Source: MFZZ01 sp964582715 (lineage in GTDB: Bacteria > Patescibacteriota > Microgenomatia > UBA1406 > GWC2-37-13). From it: 64,000 nucleotides of DNA. Location of the stretch: the NCBI GenBank assembly GCA_964582715.1, contig CAZOSM010000002.1, positions 348,041 through 412,040 on the forward strand, written 5' to 3'. This document shows, piece after piece, positions 27,001 to 34,538 of the stretch. Below the pieces are notes generated by a model. The model was not told where the DNA came from and made no database searches. It saw nothing but the letters and a program-made list of their open reading frames with translations. Positions within the stretch are counted from its first letter, which is position 1. Every line of letters begins with the position of its first letter. Both the position numbers and the translations under genes were made by a program.

Positions 27001-28093
27001 AATCAACACCTAGAGTACCTGCTCCACCTGTTGAAGTCAGTGCCGTTGAACCAATATATATATCGGTTCCGGCACGGATATTTCCAGCAACATCGAGCTC
27101 ATAGGAAGGGTTTAATAACCCGACTCCCAGTCGGGCACCTAGTACAGATATCTCATCTGTGGTGTCATCACTCCAAACAATACGTCCTGCTCCAGAGCCT
27201 AAACCTATCCAACCTGTATCTGCTATAAACAAATTTGAACCAGGAGTTCCTGAGGTAAAAGCATTACCGCTACTAATATTCCCGACTGCTGTTATACCTC
27301 CTCCACCCATAATTGATAATTCAGAATCAATTGTCTCAAGCACTGTTTGTAAACTGGCTCCAGGTGTGATTGTCGTAATATTCGTAAACCCACCTGTGTA
27401 AACTCCTATGATTGAAGCACCAGAAGCTGCTGAACTTGCTGTATCTTGTAATCCAATGCCATTAAAGTCTACATTAAATGTGGTACCGTTTAGTTCAAGT
27501 CCTATCCCCGCAGAATAAGTTGTGTTGGTATCGCTCATAGATGAGCCAGAGATAGTAAGTTTATTTCCATCTTTACTTATGCTAATATTGCCTCCTGCTT
27601 CTAAATCAATTGTGCCGGACAAATCTTCAATTGAAGAAACCCCGGTTGTTGGCTCAAGTGGTACATTTAGACTAATTATTGGATTTTGACCTCCTGTGAT
27701 AGTTATACCTTCTCCGGCAGTTATGCCATATACTACATTTGAAGCAGTGATCTCCCCTTCTCCTAAATTTAAATTAGATCCATCTGCTTCAATATCACCA
27801 GAAATGGTAAGCCCGTTCAGTACTTCTGCACTATTGTTCAATACGTATCGCAGATTAGATTGAAATTGGGTATAAGGAACAAGGTCATGAGCTGCAAGAA
27901 CATTCTCATTAACTTCATTAGATTCCGAAGTAAACTGTGCAAAAATTTTAAATTTAAATTCAAGTAAAGTAAGAATTCCTACCACTACAAAAAGACTTCC
28001 TAAAAAAAACAAAATCTTTTCATGATAAGACAAACCAGATCTATGCTGATTAGGTCGAAGAGGCGAGTTGTATTGGTGATTGTCAACAATCAT
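21068..28093 (-). CDS. Giant multi-domain surface fibre with LVIVD, Kelch-like, YadA-head-like and S74 domains
   Basis: 2341 residues. Anchor helix at about 27-50. Modules in order: fibre repeats; LVIVD propeller repeats (about 511-817, ISDPxNPVEVATL...VxGxYAYVG); more fibre modules; Kelch-like repeats (about 1288-1564, FWRYSISxNSWTTMxSPP...GGDYIYA); YadA-head-like Gly/Asn repeats (about 1798-1948, GYQAGYSTTTGSHNIAIG); then an S74-type domain with SSSLRYKDDI (Ser and Lys five apart) and IGYVAEDLHALG; a coiled coil; and a C-terminal beta domain ending VSWWIVN, like the neighbour. The mix of propellers and fibre modules suggests a trimeric adhesin displayed outward from the membrane. The downstream fibre gene is 3 bp away. 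It starts without SD next to the divergent gene at 28224. Confidence 0.82.
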   Translation of the reverse strand: MIVDNHQYNSPLRPNQHRSGLSYHEKILFFLGSLFVVVGILTLLEFKFKIFAQFTSESNEVNENVLAAHDLVPYTQFQSNLRYVLNNSAEVLNGLTISGDIEADGSNLNLGEGEITASNVVYGITAGEGITITGGQNPIISLNVPLEPTTGVSSIEDLSGTIDLEAGGNISISKDGNKLTISGSSMSDTNTTYSAGIGLELNGTTFNVDFNGIGLQDTASSAASGASIIGVYTGGFTNITTITPGASLQTVLETIDSELSIMGGGGITAVGNISSGNAFTSGTPGSNLFIADTGWIGLGSGAGRIVWSDDTTDEISVLGARLGVGLLNPSYELDVAGNIRAGTDIYIGSTALTSTGGAGTLGVDSSSIIYSSASNIQQVLEDLDTAINNFGVGGSGVLLDGGSYAYLNPALATYLGNNASGGTNKLNGAYFSDNSLLSLGTDNDFRMLFNGTNLILGDTSNTFLSIGDSGTTGNFDFNNGQFYIRGDGNLGIGTTSPNAKVEVNSGSILQTAGQPVLIGSTTLSDTIYDIQIVNKYAYVATGSDGNDFHVVDISDPRAPIEVGALAMNSSIYGLQVMGQYVYAVTLTSNNAFHVIDISDPTNPVEVATLDLIASNANAQAIEVQGKYAYVGTGSQTFFTEEFVIIDISDPINPVEVGSYNLPSTAIRDIHVQGKYAYVNSWDALYVFDISDPTNPVITDSVESDTITRNSYVDGKYAYITNNNSEVVIIDITDPYNLSEINTITLPSTTGDVYVAGGYLYVGLLNNGANELYVYDISSISSPQEIASLNLSQGIISMYVQGKYLYAGIAGGPFYVIDITGIEASSANIGTIATNQIDINDSVYVGNQVFIKNGLHVGGGGASIGGNFSIGASYDLSIGNIRLGGTGGAGLIGVNTSGFGVSTAPTVQGQLAALNAAVSGIGGSPWTDAGSFLRPTTNEYLGNMAVGSTGKLAGAYFADNALLTLGTDNDFRMLFNGTNFLIGDSANTFLAIEDSGTTGNFNFNNGQMYLRGDGNVGIGTTFLNFKLNVNGDARFSDGTGTAELGGNSIGVYAFGESTGVYGITDSGIAGYFSGNSGWAGYFSGNSYFSGNVGIGTSSQQYTLDVAGNIRAGTELFMGNIGLNDTGSSSITSGASLIGVNTAGFGVSTAPTVQGQLSALNASISSLGSGPWTDVGSFLIPASGEYLGNIAVGGTGKLSGAYFADNSLISLGTDNDFRMLFNGTNFILGDTSNTFLSIGDSGTTGNFNFNNGQFYVRGDGNIGIGNINPSMKLDVTGTFRADTPIRRTDYWTRLADTPSGVGGGGTTDADLVYTGANYIYVIDSNSGEFWRYDISTNSWTTMTSPPSAASYGTELVYTGGDYIYAVRGGHSSTFWRYSISGNSWSTMASLPSTVAYGTDLVYTGGNYIYATLGNNSSPGTAAFYRYSISGDSWTSMTAPPQPIHGGASMVYTGGDYIYATRGYPPADPSAANTFFRYSISTNLWVTLEPSPLGFRNGGDLAYANGDYIYAARGSNSSVFYRYSISENKWMALSNISFGMNYGGNLIYGGDGYIYALAGGNSSPTSHFLRYATGEEQSSNRLANAGLLLRGNVALETDIGFFGGNLGIGTTSTLYRLDVAGNIRAGTELFMGDIGLNDTGSSSTTSGASLLGVYTSGFGVSTAPTVQGQLAALNSTVSGLSSNAWTDAGAYIRPTANEYLGNIAIGGTGKLSGLYLADSALSVFGTDNDFRMLFDGTNFILGDTSSTFLSIGDSGTTANFAFNTNDLFIRGDGRVGIGTVSPQALLDVRGDIFTDRYANQSSNTLLGIGVAGVGNLSGQYNTLIGGLAFNSISSGASNTGLGYQAGYSTTTGSHNIAIGQQALLWNQTGQRNVAIGSIAGYSNMTHSISNNVLIGYGTGFSLVSGGNNNTLLGYGAGDNITSGSGNIILGYNIDAPSATEHNQINIGNLIYGRSGNFGINDNNPGSKLSIAGLGSNTGTAMVIDANGDVWRDSSSLRYKDDISALVGPFDKIYELDPVKYRFKGTDSYTIGYVAEDLHALGLTDLVVYDNEGRPDAIKYDRLSLYNLELLKEQKLDIDGISSVLSASETSFNAQDTRILGIQDELTEYKAELDSLQDQIDELFDIIHNSNKVATEEASVVKLTDRVSFLEQMLFGTEASDEASLSQFKVNTEEYPDGEVLGIEDGKLTVEDLTVTGKTNLYDLGVIGDMSVGQLVVRGREATVNSLALPLQIQSQATAEIQLMAGKVVIDTDGNLTVQEEITAKKYNVDTSNDEESSAGSVVIKKGEVEIEIETTSLTESSLIFTSPKKIAVPVATEVIGKNKFLLKLDKKLTQDLEVSWWIVN
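22770..26900 (-). repeat. Four copies of a ~110-codon fibre module
   Basis: A module with the core TDNDFRMLFNGTN.ILGDTSNTFLSIGDSGTTGNF..N...IRGDG..GIG occurs at about 22770-23060, 24300-24590, 25045-25330 and 26600-26900 within the 2341-residue gene, separated by Kelch, LVIVD or short linkers. This shows module duplication and domain insertion. Confidence 0.8.
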
Positions 28094-28223
28094 TTATATA
28101 TACATATTGTCGTCCCATTATCATTATATAGTTACCAATTAAACAATTGCAACGCGTATTTTCTTTCATTTTGAGCTCATGTTAGATATTGTTATTTTCT
28201 GGATACTTCATTAAACTAAATAT

Positions 28224-29027
28224 ATGTCCCGATCAATCTATTTGAGATCTATCTTCTCTATTTATATCTTTATATTTTTTTTAGTGGTTATCCCTGTGAA
28301 AGCTCAAGTATTCAGTCCTTCTGTAGGTATTTCTATAGAATTAAAAGAATCAGATCTGTCTGAAGCTAAGAATGGATTGATAGTAGCTAAGGATCCTTCA
28401 CAGTATTATCTCACCAGAAGCTATCAGGATCCCAATGTAGCTGGCGTAATTGCAGATGAAACAGATTTTCTTTATACAACTGAAGATCGTGACCAACGTC
28501 TTACTATTGCAGTAGATGGCGTTGCAGATGTCTGGGTAACAAATGAACTTGGAACTATTAAATATGGTGATTTCATAACTACATCAACAGATACTGGGAT
28601 TGGTGTAAAGGCAATACAGAATGGTTCTGTTATTGGATATGCGCTTGAAGCTACGGCTGAAGGAGACGAGCCACAGCTGATTTCGGTACAACTTGCATTA
28701 TCTAGCTCATGGGACGGGACACTGGGACAGCAAAGTGATGTTTTTAAACAATCTTCTGATACATTATCCAAATTATTATCAAATGTGGAGTCTGAGGCTC
28801 AGGGACAATCTAGAAGCTTCTTATATCTCGTTGTAATTTTAGTAGTTGTGCTTGCAAGTATATTTGGCTTTATGACATTTGGAAGAATTGCAATTAATGG
28901 TATTAATGCCGTTGGAAGAAACCCTTTAGCCAAAAGTACAATTGTAAAGACTATCCTCATCAATTCTTTTATTACAATCCTTTTTACATTAGGTAGCCTT
29001 GTAATTGCCTTACTGATAATCAGATAA
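28224..29027 (+). CDS. Exported protein ending in an ATP-synthase-c-like transmembrane hairpin
   Basis: 267 residues. A signal peptide (about 8-28, ending VKAQ) leads into an extracytoplasmic domain with the motif GDFITTSTDTGIGVKAIQNGSVIGYALE, a pattern that commonly accompanies S74/G2-type fibre proteins. After a short Ser/Gln-rich linker come two hydrophobic helices joined by GINAVGRNPLAKS. The polar loop GRNP and the flanking Gly/Ala spacing look like F-type ATP synthase subunit c. The carboxylate expected in helix 2 is replaced by Ile, so proton transport is not expected. It diverges from the giant fibre operon and probably belongs with it on the surface. The c-like assignment is my inference and needs a profile search. 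Confidence 0.6.
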   Translation: MSRSIYLRSIFSIYIFIFFLVVIPVKAQVFSPSVGISIELKESDLSEAKNGLIVAKDPSQYYLTRSYQDPNVAGVIADETDFLYTTEDRDQRLTIAVDGVADVWVTNELGTIKYGDFITTSTDTGIGVKAIQNGSVIGYALEATAEGDEPQLISVQLALSSSWDGTLGQQSDVFKQSSDTLSKLLSNVESEAQGQSRSFLYLVVILVVVLASIFGFMTFGRIAINGINAVGRNPLAKSTIVKTILINSFITILFTLGSLVIALLIIR

Positions 29028-29840
29028 TTAAAACCGATATATCTTACGAATTATCTCACCTACTTCATACCAGTAGAAAAGCATAATATATGTTCCGATA
29101 ATAAGAAATGGTCCAAAAGCTATTTTACTTTTTAGACCTTTTTTCTTAGATAATAAGAGCAATCCTCCTACCAGCCCACCTAATATAAATCCAAGATACA
29201 GTGCATATAACCCATTCCACATGCCGAGTACAATTCCCATATTAAAAGATAATTTAACATCTCCAAACCCCATACCCTTTCCTTTAGTAACTAAAAATAC
29301 GAGTAATAGAGGTACTGACACTATGACCCCGCCTAATAGCATCTGTCCAGCTAACAAAGCATATTCAATATTATTAATCTGCAGAAGTACAGGTACATTA
29401 AAGTTTATGGTTAAAAAGCAAAATCTGATAAGTCCACTAATCCCCAACGCGATTTGCATCTCATCTGGAATAATCTGATAACGGATATCACTCAAGAGCA
29501 TGACAATGAGTATGCCTGCTATAACAAGATGGATTATATGAAGCCCCATTACTCCATAAAATTGGTGGGACAAATACCACGTGAGTACAAAAATTACGCC
29601 TGTTAGTATTTCGGAGTATAGATGACCCTTGGCAATTGGGGCTTTGCAATATCTACATTTACCTTTTAATAAAGTAAATGAAATAACTGGTATAAGATCA
29701 TGCCATGCTAGCACATGCTTGCAGTGATCACATCTTGAACGACCGTTTATTGATTGTTCTTTAGAAAGTCTGTCTGCTAAAACGTTAAAGAATGATCCAA
29801 AAAAAAGACCTAAAATGAATATAAAACTATATTCGAGCAT
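29028..29840 (-). CDS. pilD: Prepilin peptidase (type IV leader peptidase, A24)
   Basis: 270 residues with about eight hydrophobic helices. The N-terminal domain carries the zinc-binding pairs CDHC and CRYC. The two catalytic aspartates are visible in SDIRYQIIPD and in GFGDVK. It cleaves the leader of prepilins on the cytosolic side and methylates the new N-terminus. The likely substrate in this window is the pseudopilin at 2445-2990. The gene converges with the 28224 gene (stops are adjacent) and follows the M16 peptidase gene by 6 bp, so those two are probably cotranscribed. Confidence 0.93.
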   Translation of the reverse strand: MLEYSFIFILGLFFGSFFNVLADRLSKEQSINGRSRCDHCKHVLAWHDLIPVISFTLLKGKCRYCKAPIAKGHLYSEILTGVIFVLTWYLSHQFYGVMGLHIIHLVIAGILIVMLLSDIRYQIIPDEMQIALGISGLIRFCFLTINFNVPVLLQINNIEYALLAGQMLLGGVIVSVPLLLVFLVTKGKGMGFGDVKLSFNMGIVLGMWNGLYALYLGFILGGLVGGLLLLSKKKGLKSKIAFGPFLIIGTYIMLFYWYEVGEIIRKIYRF

Positions 29841-29846
29841 ACTTCA

Positions 29847-31145
29847 TTATATTGAGATATCGTTCTTTGTAAATGGTCCAATTACTGCAAGACTCATTTT
29901 GTCTTTCACAAATAAGTCTTTTGCTAGATTTATAACTTCTTCTTTTGTTACGGCATCAATACGGGCAATTATTTCTTCCGGAGCAACAATTCGCTCATCT
30001 AGCAAATATTTTGTGCCAATAAGTGAAGCTACGTCATATGAATCTTCTATAGAGAGAAGAAAACGACCTTTTATCATTTCTTTTGCTTTTTCCATGTCAT
30101 CATCAGAAACCTTTCCAGCAGCAATTTTCATATGCTCAGCAAGTGTAACATCAATACTCTCCTGTAGCTTTTCTTTATTATTCGTCACACCAGCCTGGGT
30201 TACAATATATCCTGTATCTTCATATAAGTCTCGCCCTGTAGAAATGTAATAACAGAGACCTCGTCTCTCTCGGACTTCCATAAAGAGTCTAGAAGACATT
30301 CCTCCGCCCAAAATAGACGACAGAATTGCAAGAGCGTGTCTTCTATCATCTCTAAAGGAAAATGCCCTAAATCCAAGACAAAAATGGGCTTGCTCTGTTT
30401 TCTTATTTTTCACTGCAAGAAGTGGTTTCTTTTGAGCTTCTTTATAATGAACAAAATCTTTCTTATCTTTTGGTTTCCAGTTTTTAAATTTTTCATTTAT
30501 CAATTCTACATAAGCGGGTGTTGGTTTGGGATCGGAGGCCGCACGAACTTCTGCTAACTCAGATAATCCTCCTGCAATAACAAGTACTGCATTTCTTGGA
30601 TGATAGTACGTATCGATATACTCTGTAAAAGTCTTCCGGGTAAAACTCCGCACAGTATCTGGGGTTCCAGCAATATCAAAAGAAAGAGGGTGACCTTGAA
30701 ATAATAAATCATCATGAATATCTGAGACTTTTCGCGAAGGCATATCTTCATACATATTAATTTCCTCAACAATTACTCCTTTTTCACGATTTATCTCGTC
30801 GGGAAGCAATTTTGGGTGAAGGACCATGTCCGAGAGCACATCAATTACTTTCTCAAAATGAGTGTTTGGGGCTTTGATCCAGTAACCCGTGTGGTCTTTA
30901 GAAGTAAATGCATTAAATACACCTCCAAGACGGTCTATTGTTGAAGAGATTGTGAAAGCGTCTTGGTACTTCGCGCTCCCTTTAAATGCCATATGTTCAA
31001 AGAAATGGGCAATACCATTATTCTCTTTTGTTTCGTACCTGGATCCTGCACCCACTAAGAGTAAGGTTGTTATAGAAGGAAAAGCCTTTGTATCAATTAA
31101 TATAACAGGAAGACCATTATCGAGTGTATCCAGGGAAATATGCAT
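29847..31145 (-). CDS. M16 family zinc metallopeptidase (processing-peptidase-like)
   Basis: 432 residues. The inverted zinc motif HxxEH is present as HFFEHMAFKGS near residues 47-51, with the downstream glutamate expected about 75 residues later. The C-terminal half keeps the M16 substrate-clamp feature GGGMSSRLFMEVRERRGLCY. Length matches the short bacterial M16B type, which works as a homodimer or with a paired inactive subunit. It degrades or trims small unfolded peptides. No signal peptide is present, so it is probably cytosolic. Confidence 0.93.
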   Translation of the reverse strand: MHISLDTLDNGLPVILIDTKAFPSITTLLLVGAGSRYETKENNGIAHFFEHMAFKGSAKYQDAFTISSTIDRLGGVFNAFTSKDHTGYWIKAPNTHFEKVIDVLSDMVLHPKLLPDEINREKGVIVEEINMYEDMPSRKVSDIHDDLLFQGHPLSFDIAGTPDTVRSFTRKTFTEYIDTYYHPRNAVLVIAGGLSELAEVRAASDPKPTPAYVELINEKFKNWKPKDKKDFVHYKEAQKKPLLAVKNKKTEQAHFCLGFRAFSFRDDRRHALAILSSILGGGMSSRLFMEVRERRGLCYYISTGRDLYEDTGYIVTQAGVTNNKEKLQESIDVTLAEHMKIAAGKVSDDDMEKAKEMIKGRFLLSIEDSYDVASLIGTKYLLDERIVAPEEIIARIDAVTKEEVINLAKDLFVKDKMSLAVIGPFTKNDISI

Positions 31146-31176
31146 AGGAGATTATTATAGCAGAAGATTTAAAGTG

Positions 31177-31248
31177 TGAGCCCGCCGAGACTCGAACTCG
31201 GAACCAATAGCTTAAAAGGCTACTGCTCTACCATTGAGCTACGGGCCC
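31177..31248 (-). tRNA. tRNA-Lys (TTT)
   Basis: Minus-strand cloverleaf: acceptor GGGCCCG/CGGGCUC with one G-U pair, anticodon stem GUAGC/GCUAU, loop CUUUUAA (anticodon UUU), T-loop UUCGAGU and discriminator A. The CCA is incomplete in the DNA (ACA follows). It borders island C. Confidence 0.93.
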
Positions 31249-31265
31249 ATTACGAAAGTACTATT

Positions 31266-31346
31266 TTACCACACTCAGGTGGTAACTGCAGCATTAAAAG
31301 AATGCTGCGCTTCTTGCTGAACATATAGTGTCCGGCAAGAAGCGCA
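31266..31346 (-). terminator. Three adjacent hairpins closing island C
   Basis: TGCGCTTCTTGC/GCAAGAAGCGCA (31306-31317 with 31335-31346, 12 bp) sits 8 nt past the stop of the 79-residue protein gene. Then GCAGCATT/AATGCTGC (31288-31295 with 31301-31308) overlaps its base, and TTACCAC/GTGGTAA (31266-31272 with 31279-31285) follows. None has a good U-tract on the minus strand. Confidence 0.6.
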
Positions 31347-31353
31347 AGTTGCA

Positions 31354-31593
31354 CTACTCGTCATCCCACTGAAAATCGGGCTCATATATAAAAGTGATGA
31401 GCCGGACAATAGGCTCGCCAATGAGCATGATCGGCAGTGCAAAGAGCACCACAGCTGCCTCAAACATCCAACTTTCTCGCCGATTAGTACGTCGGCGATC
31501 AATAACTACAAGCACTGCTGTGATTGTGCTTACTACAACCCATGTCAAGGCGAGCGCCTTAACTAAGCTCTTTCTTGGTGGTGAAATAACCAT
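31354..31593 (-). CDS. Small membrane protein (79 residues, island C)
   Basis: Two hydrophobic segments (about 12-30, ALALTWVVVSTITAVLVVI, and about 44-70) separated by a strongly basic loop (DRRRTNRRES), with an acidic C-terminus EPDFQWDDE. The basic loop suggests it stays on the cytosolic side. TAGGAG lies 8 nt before the ATG, a stronger SD than that of nearby housekeeping genes. It follows the 104-residue gene by 10 bp and is probably translated from the same mRNA. I do not recognise the family; a small integral membrane partner is the best that can be said. Confidence 0.6.
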   Translation of the reverse strand: MVISPPRKSLVKALALTWVVVSTITAVLVVIDRRRTNRRESWMFEAAVVLFALPIMLIGEPIVRLITFIYEPDFQWDDE

Positions 31594-31603
31594 GTCTGAT
31601 CTC

Positions 31604-31918
31604 CTATTGAACGATACTCCTCGACTTTATGCGCCTAACCAGATACTGATACGGGATAGTCAAAGGACTAAAAAATACGGGGAGCCCTACATGGAGATAT
31701 AGCTTTATTGCTCTCCAGAGGTTACTGGAAACTTCATAGTAACGATCTGTTTTTGAAGTTTTCCAGCAAACGACCGCATACAGAAGTATCAGAGTAACAA
31801 TAACATACTGTATTGCTCCATACCAACCTCCAGTCTCATATCCCATCCATGCATAAACAGATATGAGGAGCACAAGACTAATCAGGACCGGATACGTCTC
31901 TATTAGCTTTTTCAACAT
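31604..31918 (-). CDS. Small membrane protein (104 residues, island C)
   Basis: Two clear transmembrane segments (about 9-27 and 34-52) followed by a third hydrophobic/amphipathic stretch (about 67-94, IKLYLHVGLPVFFSPLTI) and a basic end (RRIKSRS). It opens a two-gene unit: GAGGAGG lies just before the ATG, and a TATAAT-like element lies about 90 bp upstream. Composition is more G+C-rich than the flanking M16 and leuS genes. No known family is recognised. It sits between tRNA-Lys and leuS, consistent with an inserted cassette. Confidence 0.6.
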   Translation of the reverse strand: MLKKLIETYPVLISLVLLISVYAWMGYETGGWYGAIQYVIVTLILLYAVVCWKTSKTDRYYEVSSNLWRAIKLYLHVGLPVFFSPLTIPYQYLVRRIKSRSIVQ

Positions 31919-32006
31919 GACTTCCTCCTCTGGAACTAATTGTGTAGTGCGATACTTAACTACCTCGACTGACGACGAATGTCAGTTTTCAGTAGACAGT
32001 AAAGAT

Positions 32007-32012
32007 ATTATA
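32007..32012 (-). promoter_or_regulatory. Candidate -10 element TATAAT for island C
   Basis: Minus-strand TATAAT preceded by a small palindrome CCTAT-AGTA-ATAGG; no good -35 box. The leader would be about 80 nt and contains a hairpin ACTGAC/GTCAGT. It lies just past the leuS stop at 32034. Confidence 0.4.
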
Positions 32013-32033
32013 CCCTATTACTATAGGATTTCG

Positions 32034-34469
32034 TTATTGTTTTACTATGAAGTTAAGGATACGTTTCGGTACGTAGATAATTTTGTATTCTTTCCCGTCT
32101 GTGTATTTACTAATCTTTTCATCTTTCATTGCTTCCTTCACGACAGTTTCTTGACTTGCATCTTTTGCAGTAATTTCTACCATTCCTCTTACTTTGCCGT
32201 TCACCTGAACTGGGATTTGGACTGTTGCTTCATGCAATTTAGATTCATCAGCTGTAGGCCATTTTTGCACATGAATTGATTGTTTTTCACCCAAAATATT
32301 TCGCCATATCTCCTCTGTCATAAACGGAGCAAATGGTGATAGAAGTTGTAAAAACTTCTTTGCATTATCTTTGTTCAATTTCTTATTTTCCCATACATTG
32401 ATAAACTCCATCATGGCAGCAATTGCAGTATTAAACTTTAGTTCTGGGGTGTCATCCGTTACTTGCTTGATAGCTTTTTGCAATTTAATGACTACTTCTT
32501 CATCCTGATTTTCATTAATTGACCGTTCATCTGTAAAGAACTTCCACACTCGTTTCAAGAACCTGTATACACCATGTACACTCGTTTGACTCCATGGTTT
32601 ATCTGCATTTATTGGTCCCATGAACATTTCATACATTCTTAAGGTATCTGCGCCAAATTCGTTTATAATATCATCTGGATTGATCACATTTCCTTTACTT
32701 TTACTCATTTTTCTATTGTCTGGACCTAAAATCATTCCTTGGTGACGCATCATCATAAAAGGTTCATCTACCTTTAAATACCCCTCATCTCGTAAAAACT
32801 TAGTAAAAAATCGGCTATATAACAGATGGAGAACAATATGCTCTGGGCCAATCATATAAAAATCAACAGGCATAAATTTCTCTAACTGTTCTTTTCTGGC
32901 AAACTCTTTTTCATTACGAGCATCTGTATAGCGCAGGTAGTACCATGATGAATCTACAAACGTATCCATGGTGTCATATTCGGGTGTCCAACCTTTTCCA
33001 TATAATTTCTCGACACGTTCTTTAAATTCTTTTGAACCTTTCAATGGAGATTCTCCCGTTGGTTTAAAATCCACGTCCGTAGGTAACATCCATGGTAAAT
33101 GTTCTTCTTTTACCTCATGTGCCTTTCCTTTAGGGTCATACACAATTGGTATCGGCGCTCCCCAATAGCGCTGACGACTAATAAGCCAGTCTCTAAAACG
33201 GTAATTAGTTACTCTTTTCGCTTTTCCTTCAGAAACCAACTTCTCAATGATCTTTTCTCGGGCTTCCTCCCACCATAATCCATCAAACTCACCAGAATTG
33301 ATCTGGTATCCTTCTCCATCATATGCTTCGTCAGTAGGAAACTCAAAGTTTTCTTCTTTTGGTTTCAATGTATATTTGATAGGTAGATCAAACTTTTTAG
33401 CAAATTCGAAATCTCGTTGGTCATGTCCAGGCATTCCCATAACAGCACCTGTACCGTATGAAGCTAACACGTAGTCAGATACATAAACGGGTACCTTTTC
33501 ATTATTAAATGGATTAATAGCATAAGATCCAGTAAATACACCTGTTTTTTCTTTATTTGTTTGTCTTTCTAAGTCTGTTTTACTATTTGCTTCTTTGATA
33601 TATGCATTTACTTCTTCTGTGTGTTCTTTGGTAACCAATTCATAAATATCTTTATGTTCTGGTGCAATAACCAAGAATGTAGGTCCAGGTACGGTGTCAA
33701 AACGGGTAGTAAACGTATTGAGAGTCATTTTCTTTTTTGTTTCCGGGTTCTCAATTGACCAGATAATCTCTGCTCCTTCACTCTTTCCGATCCAGTTTAT
33801 TTGTTGCTGCTTTGTAGCATGTGGCCAATCGACCTGTTCAAGCCCACTAATAAGTTCATCTTCGTACTGGGTAATTTTGAAAAACCACTGTTCCATGTTC
33901 TTCTGAATAACTTCAGTACCGCAGCGCTCACATTTCCCTTCAACCACCTGTTCATTAGCTAGGACAGTTTGACATGAAGGACACCAATTTACAGGCGCAG
34001 CCTTTTTATATGCTAAACCTTTTTTATATAGCTGTAAAAATAACCATTGTGTCCATTTATAGTAACCAGGATGGTTGGTCGCTACTTCTGTTTTCCAGTC
34101 ATATGATATCCCTATTCTTTTTATCTGACGTGAAAAGTTGGCGATCGCATCTTTTGTAGTTTTAACTGGTGGAATCCCGGTTTTGATAGCATAATTTTCT
34201 GCTGGTAATCCAAAGGCATCCCATCCAACTGGGAAGAAGACTTTTTTACCAGTGGCGCGATAATAACGGGCTAAAATATCAAGGGCAGTAACAGGTTCTA
34301 CATGACCAACGTGCAAACCACTTCCAGATGGATACGCAAAAGCATATAGTAAGTATTTTTTATTCTCATGAGTGACCTCAGGATCATTTGCAGTATCTTG
34401 AAATAGACCTTCTTCTACCCACTGATTGGACCACTTTTCTTCAAACTGATTTGGTTGATATTTTTTCAT
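32034..34469 (-). CDS. leuS: Leucyl-tRNA synthetase
   Basis: 811 residues from the ATG at 34469 (a TTG three codons upstream is possible). Class I motifs: HVGHVE (HIGH-like) within YPSGSGLHVGHVEPVTALDI, zinc-binding cysteines WCPSCQTVLA ... GKCERCG, an editing domain (TTRFDTVPGPTFLVIAPEH, and TGAVMGMPGHDQRDFEFA with the conserved editing residues), RKMSKSKGNVI (KMSKS) and an anticodon-binding C-terminus. It is the bacterial type. It charges tRNA-Leu, one of which is encoded at 8521. It diverges from the CoA fusion gene with about 70 bp between starts. Confidence 0.98.
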   Translation of the reverse strand: MKKYQPNQFEEKWSNQWVEEGLFQDTANDPEVTHENKKYLLYAFAYPSGSGLHVGHVEPVTALDILARYYRATGKKVFFPVGWDAFGLPAENYAIKTGIPPVKTTKDAIANFSRQIKRIGISYDWKTEVATNHPGYYKWTQWLFLQLYKKGLAYKKAAPVNWCPSCQTVLANEQVVEGKCERCGTEVIQKNMEQWFFKITQYEDELISGLEQVDWPHATKQQQINWIGKSEGAEIIWSIENPETKKKMTLNTFTTRFDTVPGPTFLVIAPEHKDIYELVTKEHTEEVNAYIKEANSKTDLERQTNKEKTGVFTGSYAINPFNNEKVPVYVSDYVLASYGTGAVMGMPGHDQRDFEFAKKFDLPIKYTLKPKEENFEFPTDEAYDGEGYQINSGEFDGLWWEEAREKIIEKLVSEGKAKRVTNYRFRDWLISRQRYWGAPIPIVYDPKGKAHEVKEEHLPWMLPTDVDFKPTGESPLKGSKEFKERVEKLYGKGWTPEYDTMDTFVDSSWYYLRYTDARNEKEFARKEQLEKFMPVDFYMIGPEHIVLHLLYSRFFTKFLRDEGYLKVDEPFMMMRHQGMILGPDNRKMSKSKGNVINPDDIINEFGADTLRMYEMFMGPINADKPWSQTSVHGVYRFLKRVWKFFTDERSINENQDEEVVIKLQKAIKQVTDDTPELKFNTAIAAMMEFINVWENKKLNKDNAKKFLQLLSPFAPFMTEEIWRNILGEKQSIHVQKWPTADESKLHEATVQIPVQVNGKVRGMVEITAKDASQETVVKEAMKDEKISKYTDGKEYKIIYVPKRILNFIVKQ

Positions 34470-34538
34470 ATTTGACAAAGTTTGTTACAATAGATTGTCA
34501 GTATTATATGATATAACGCTATTTATTTGCAATTCATT

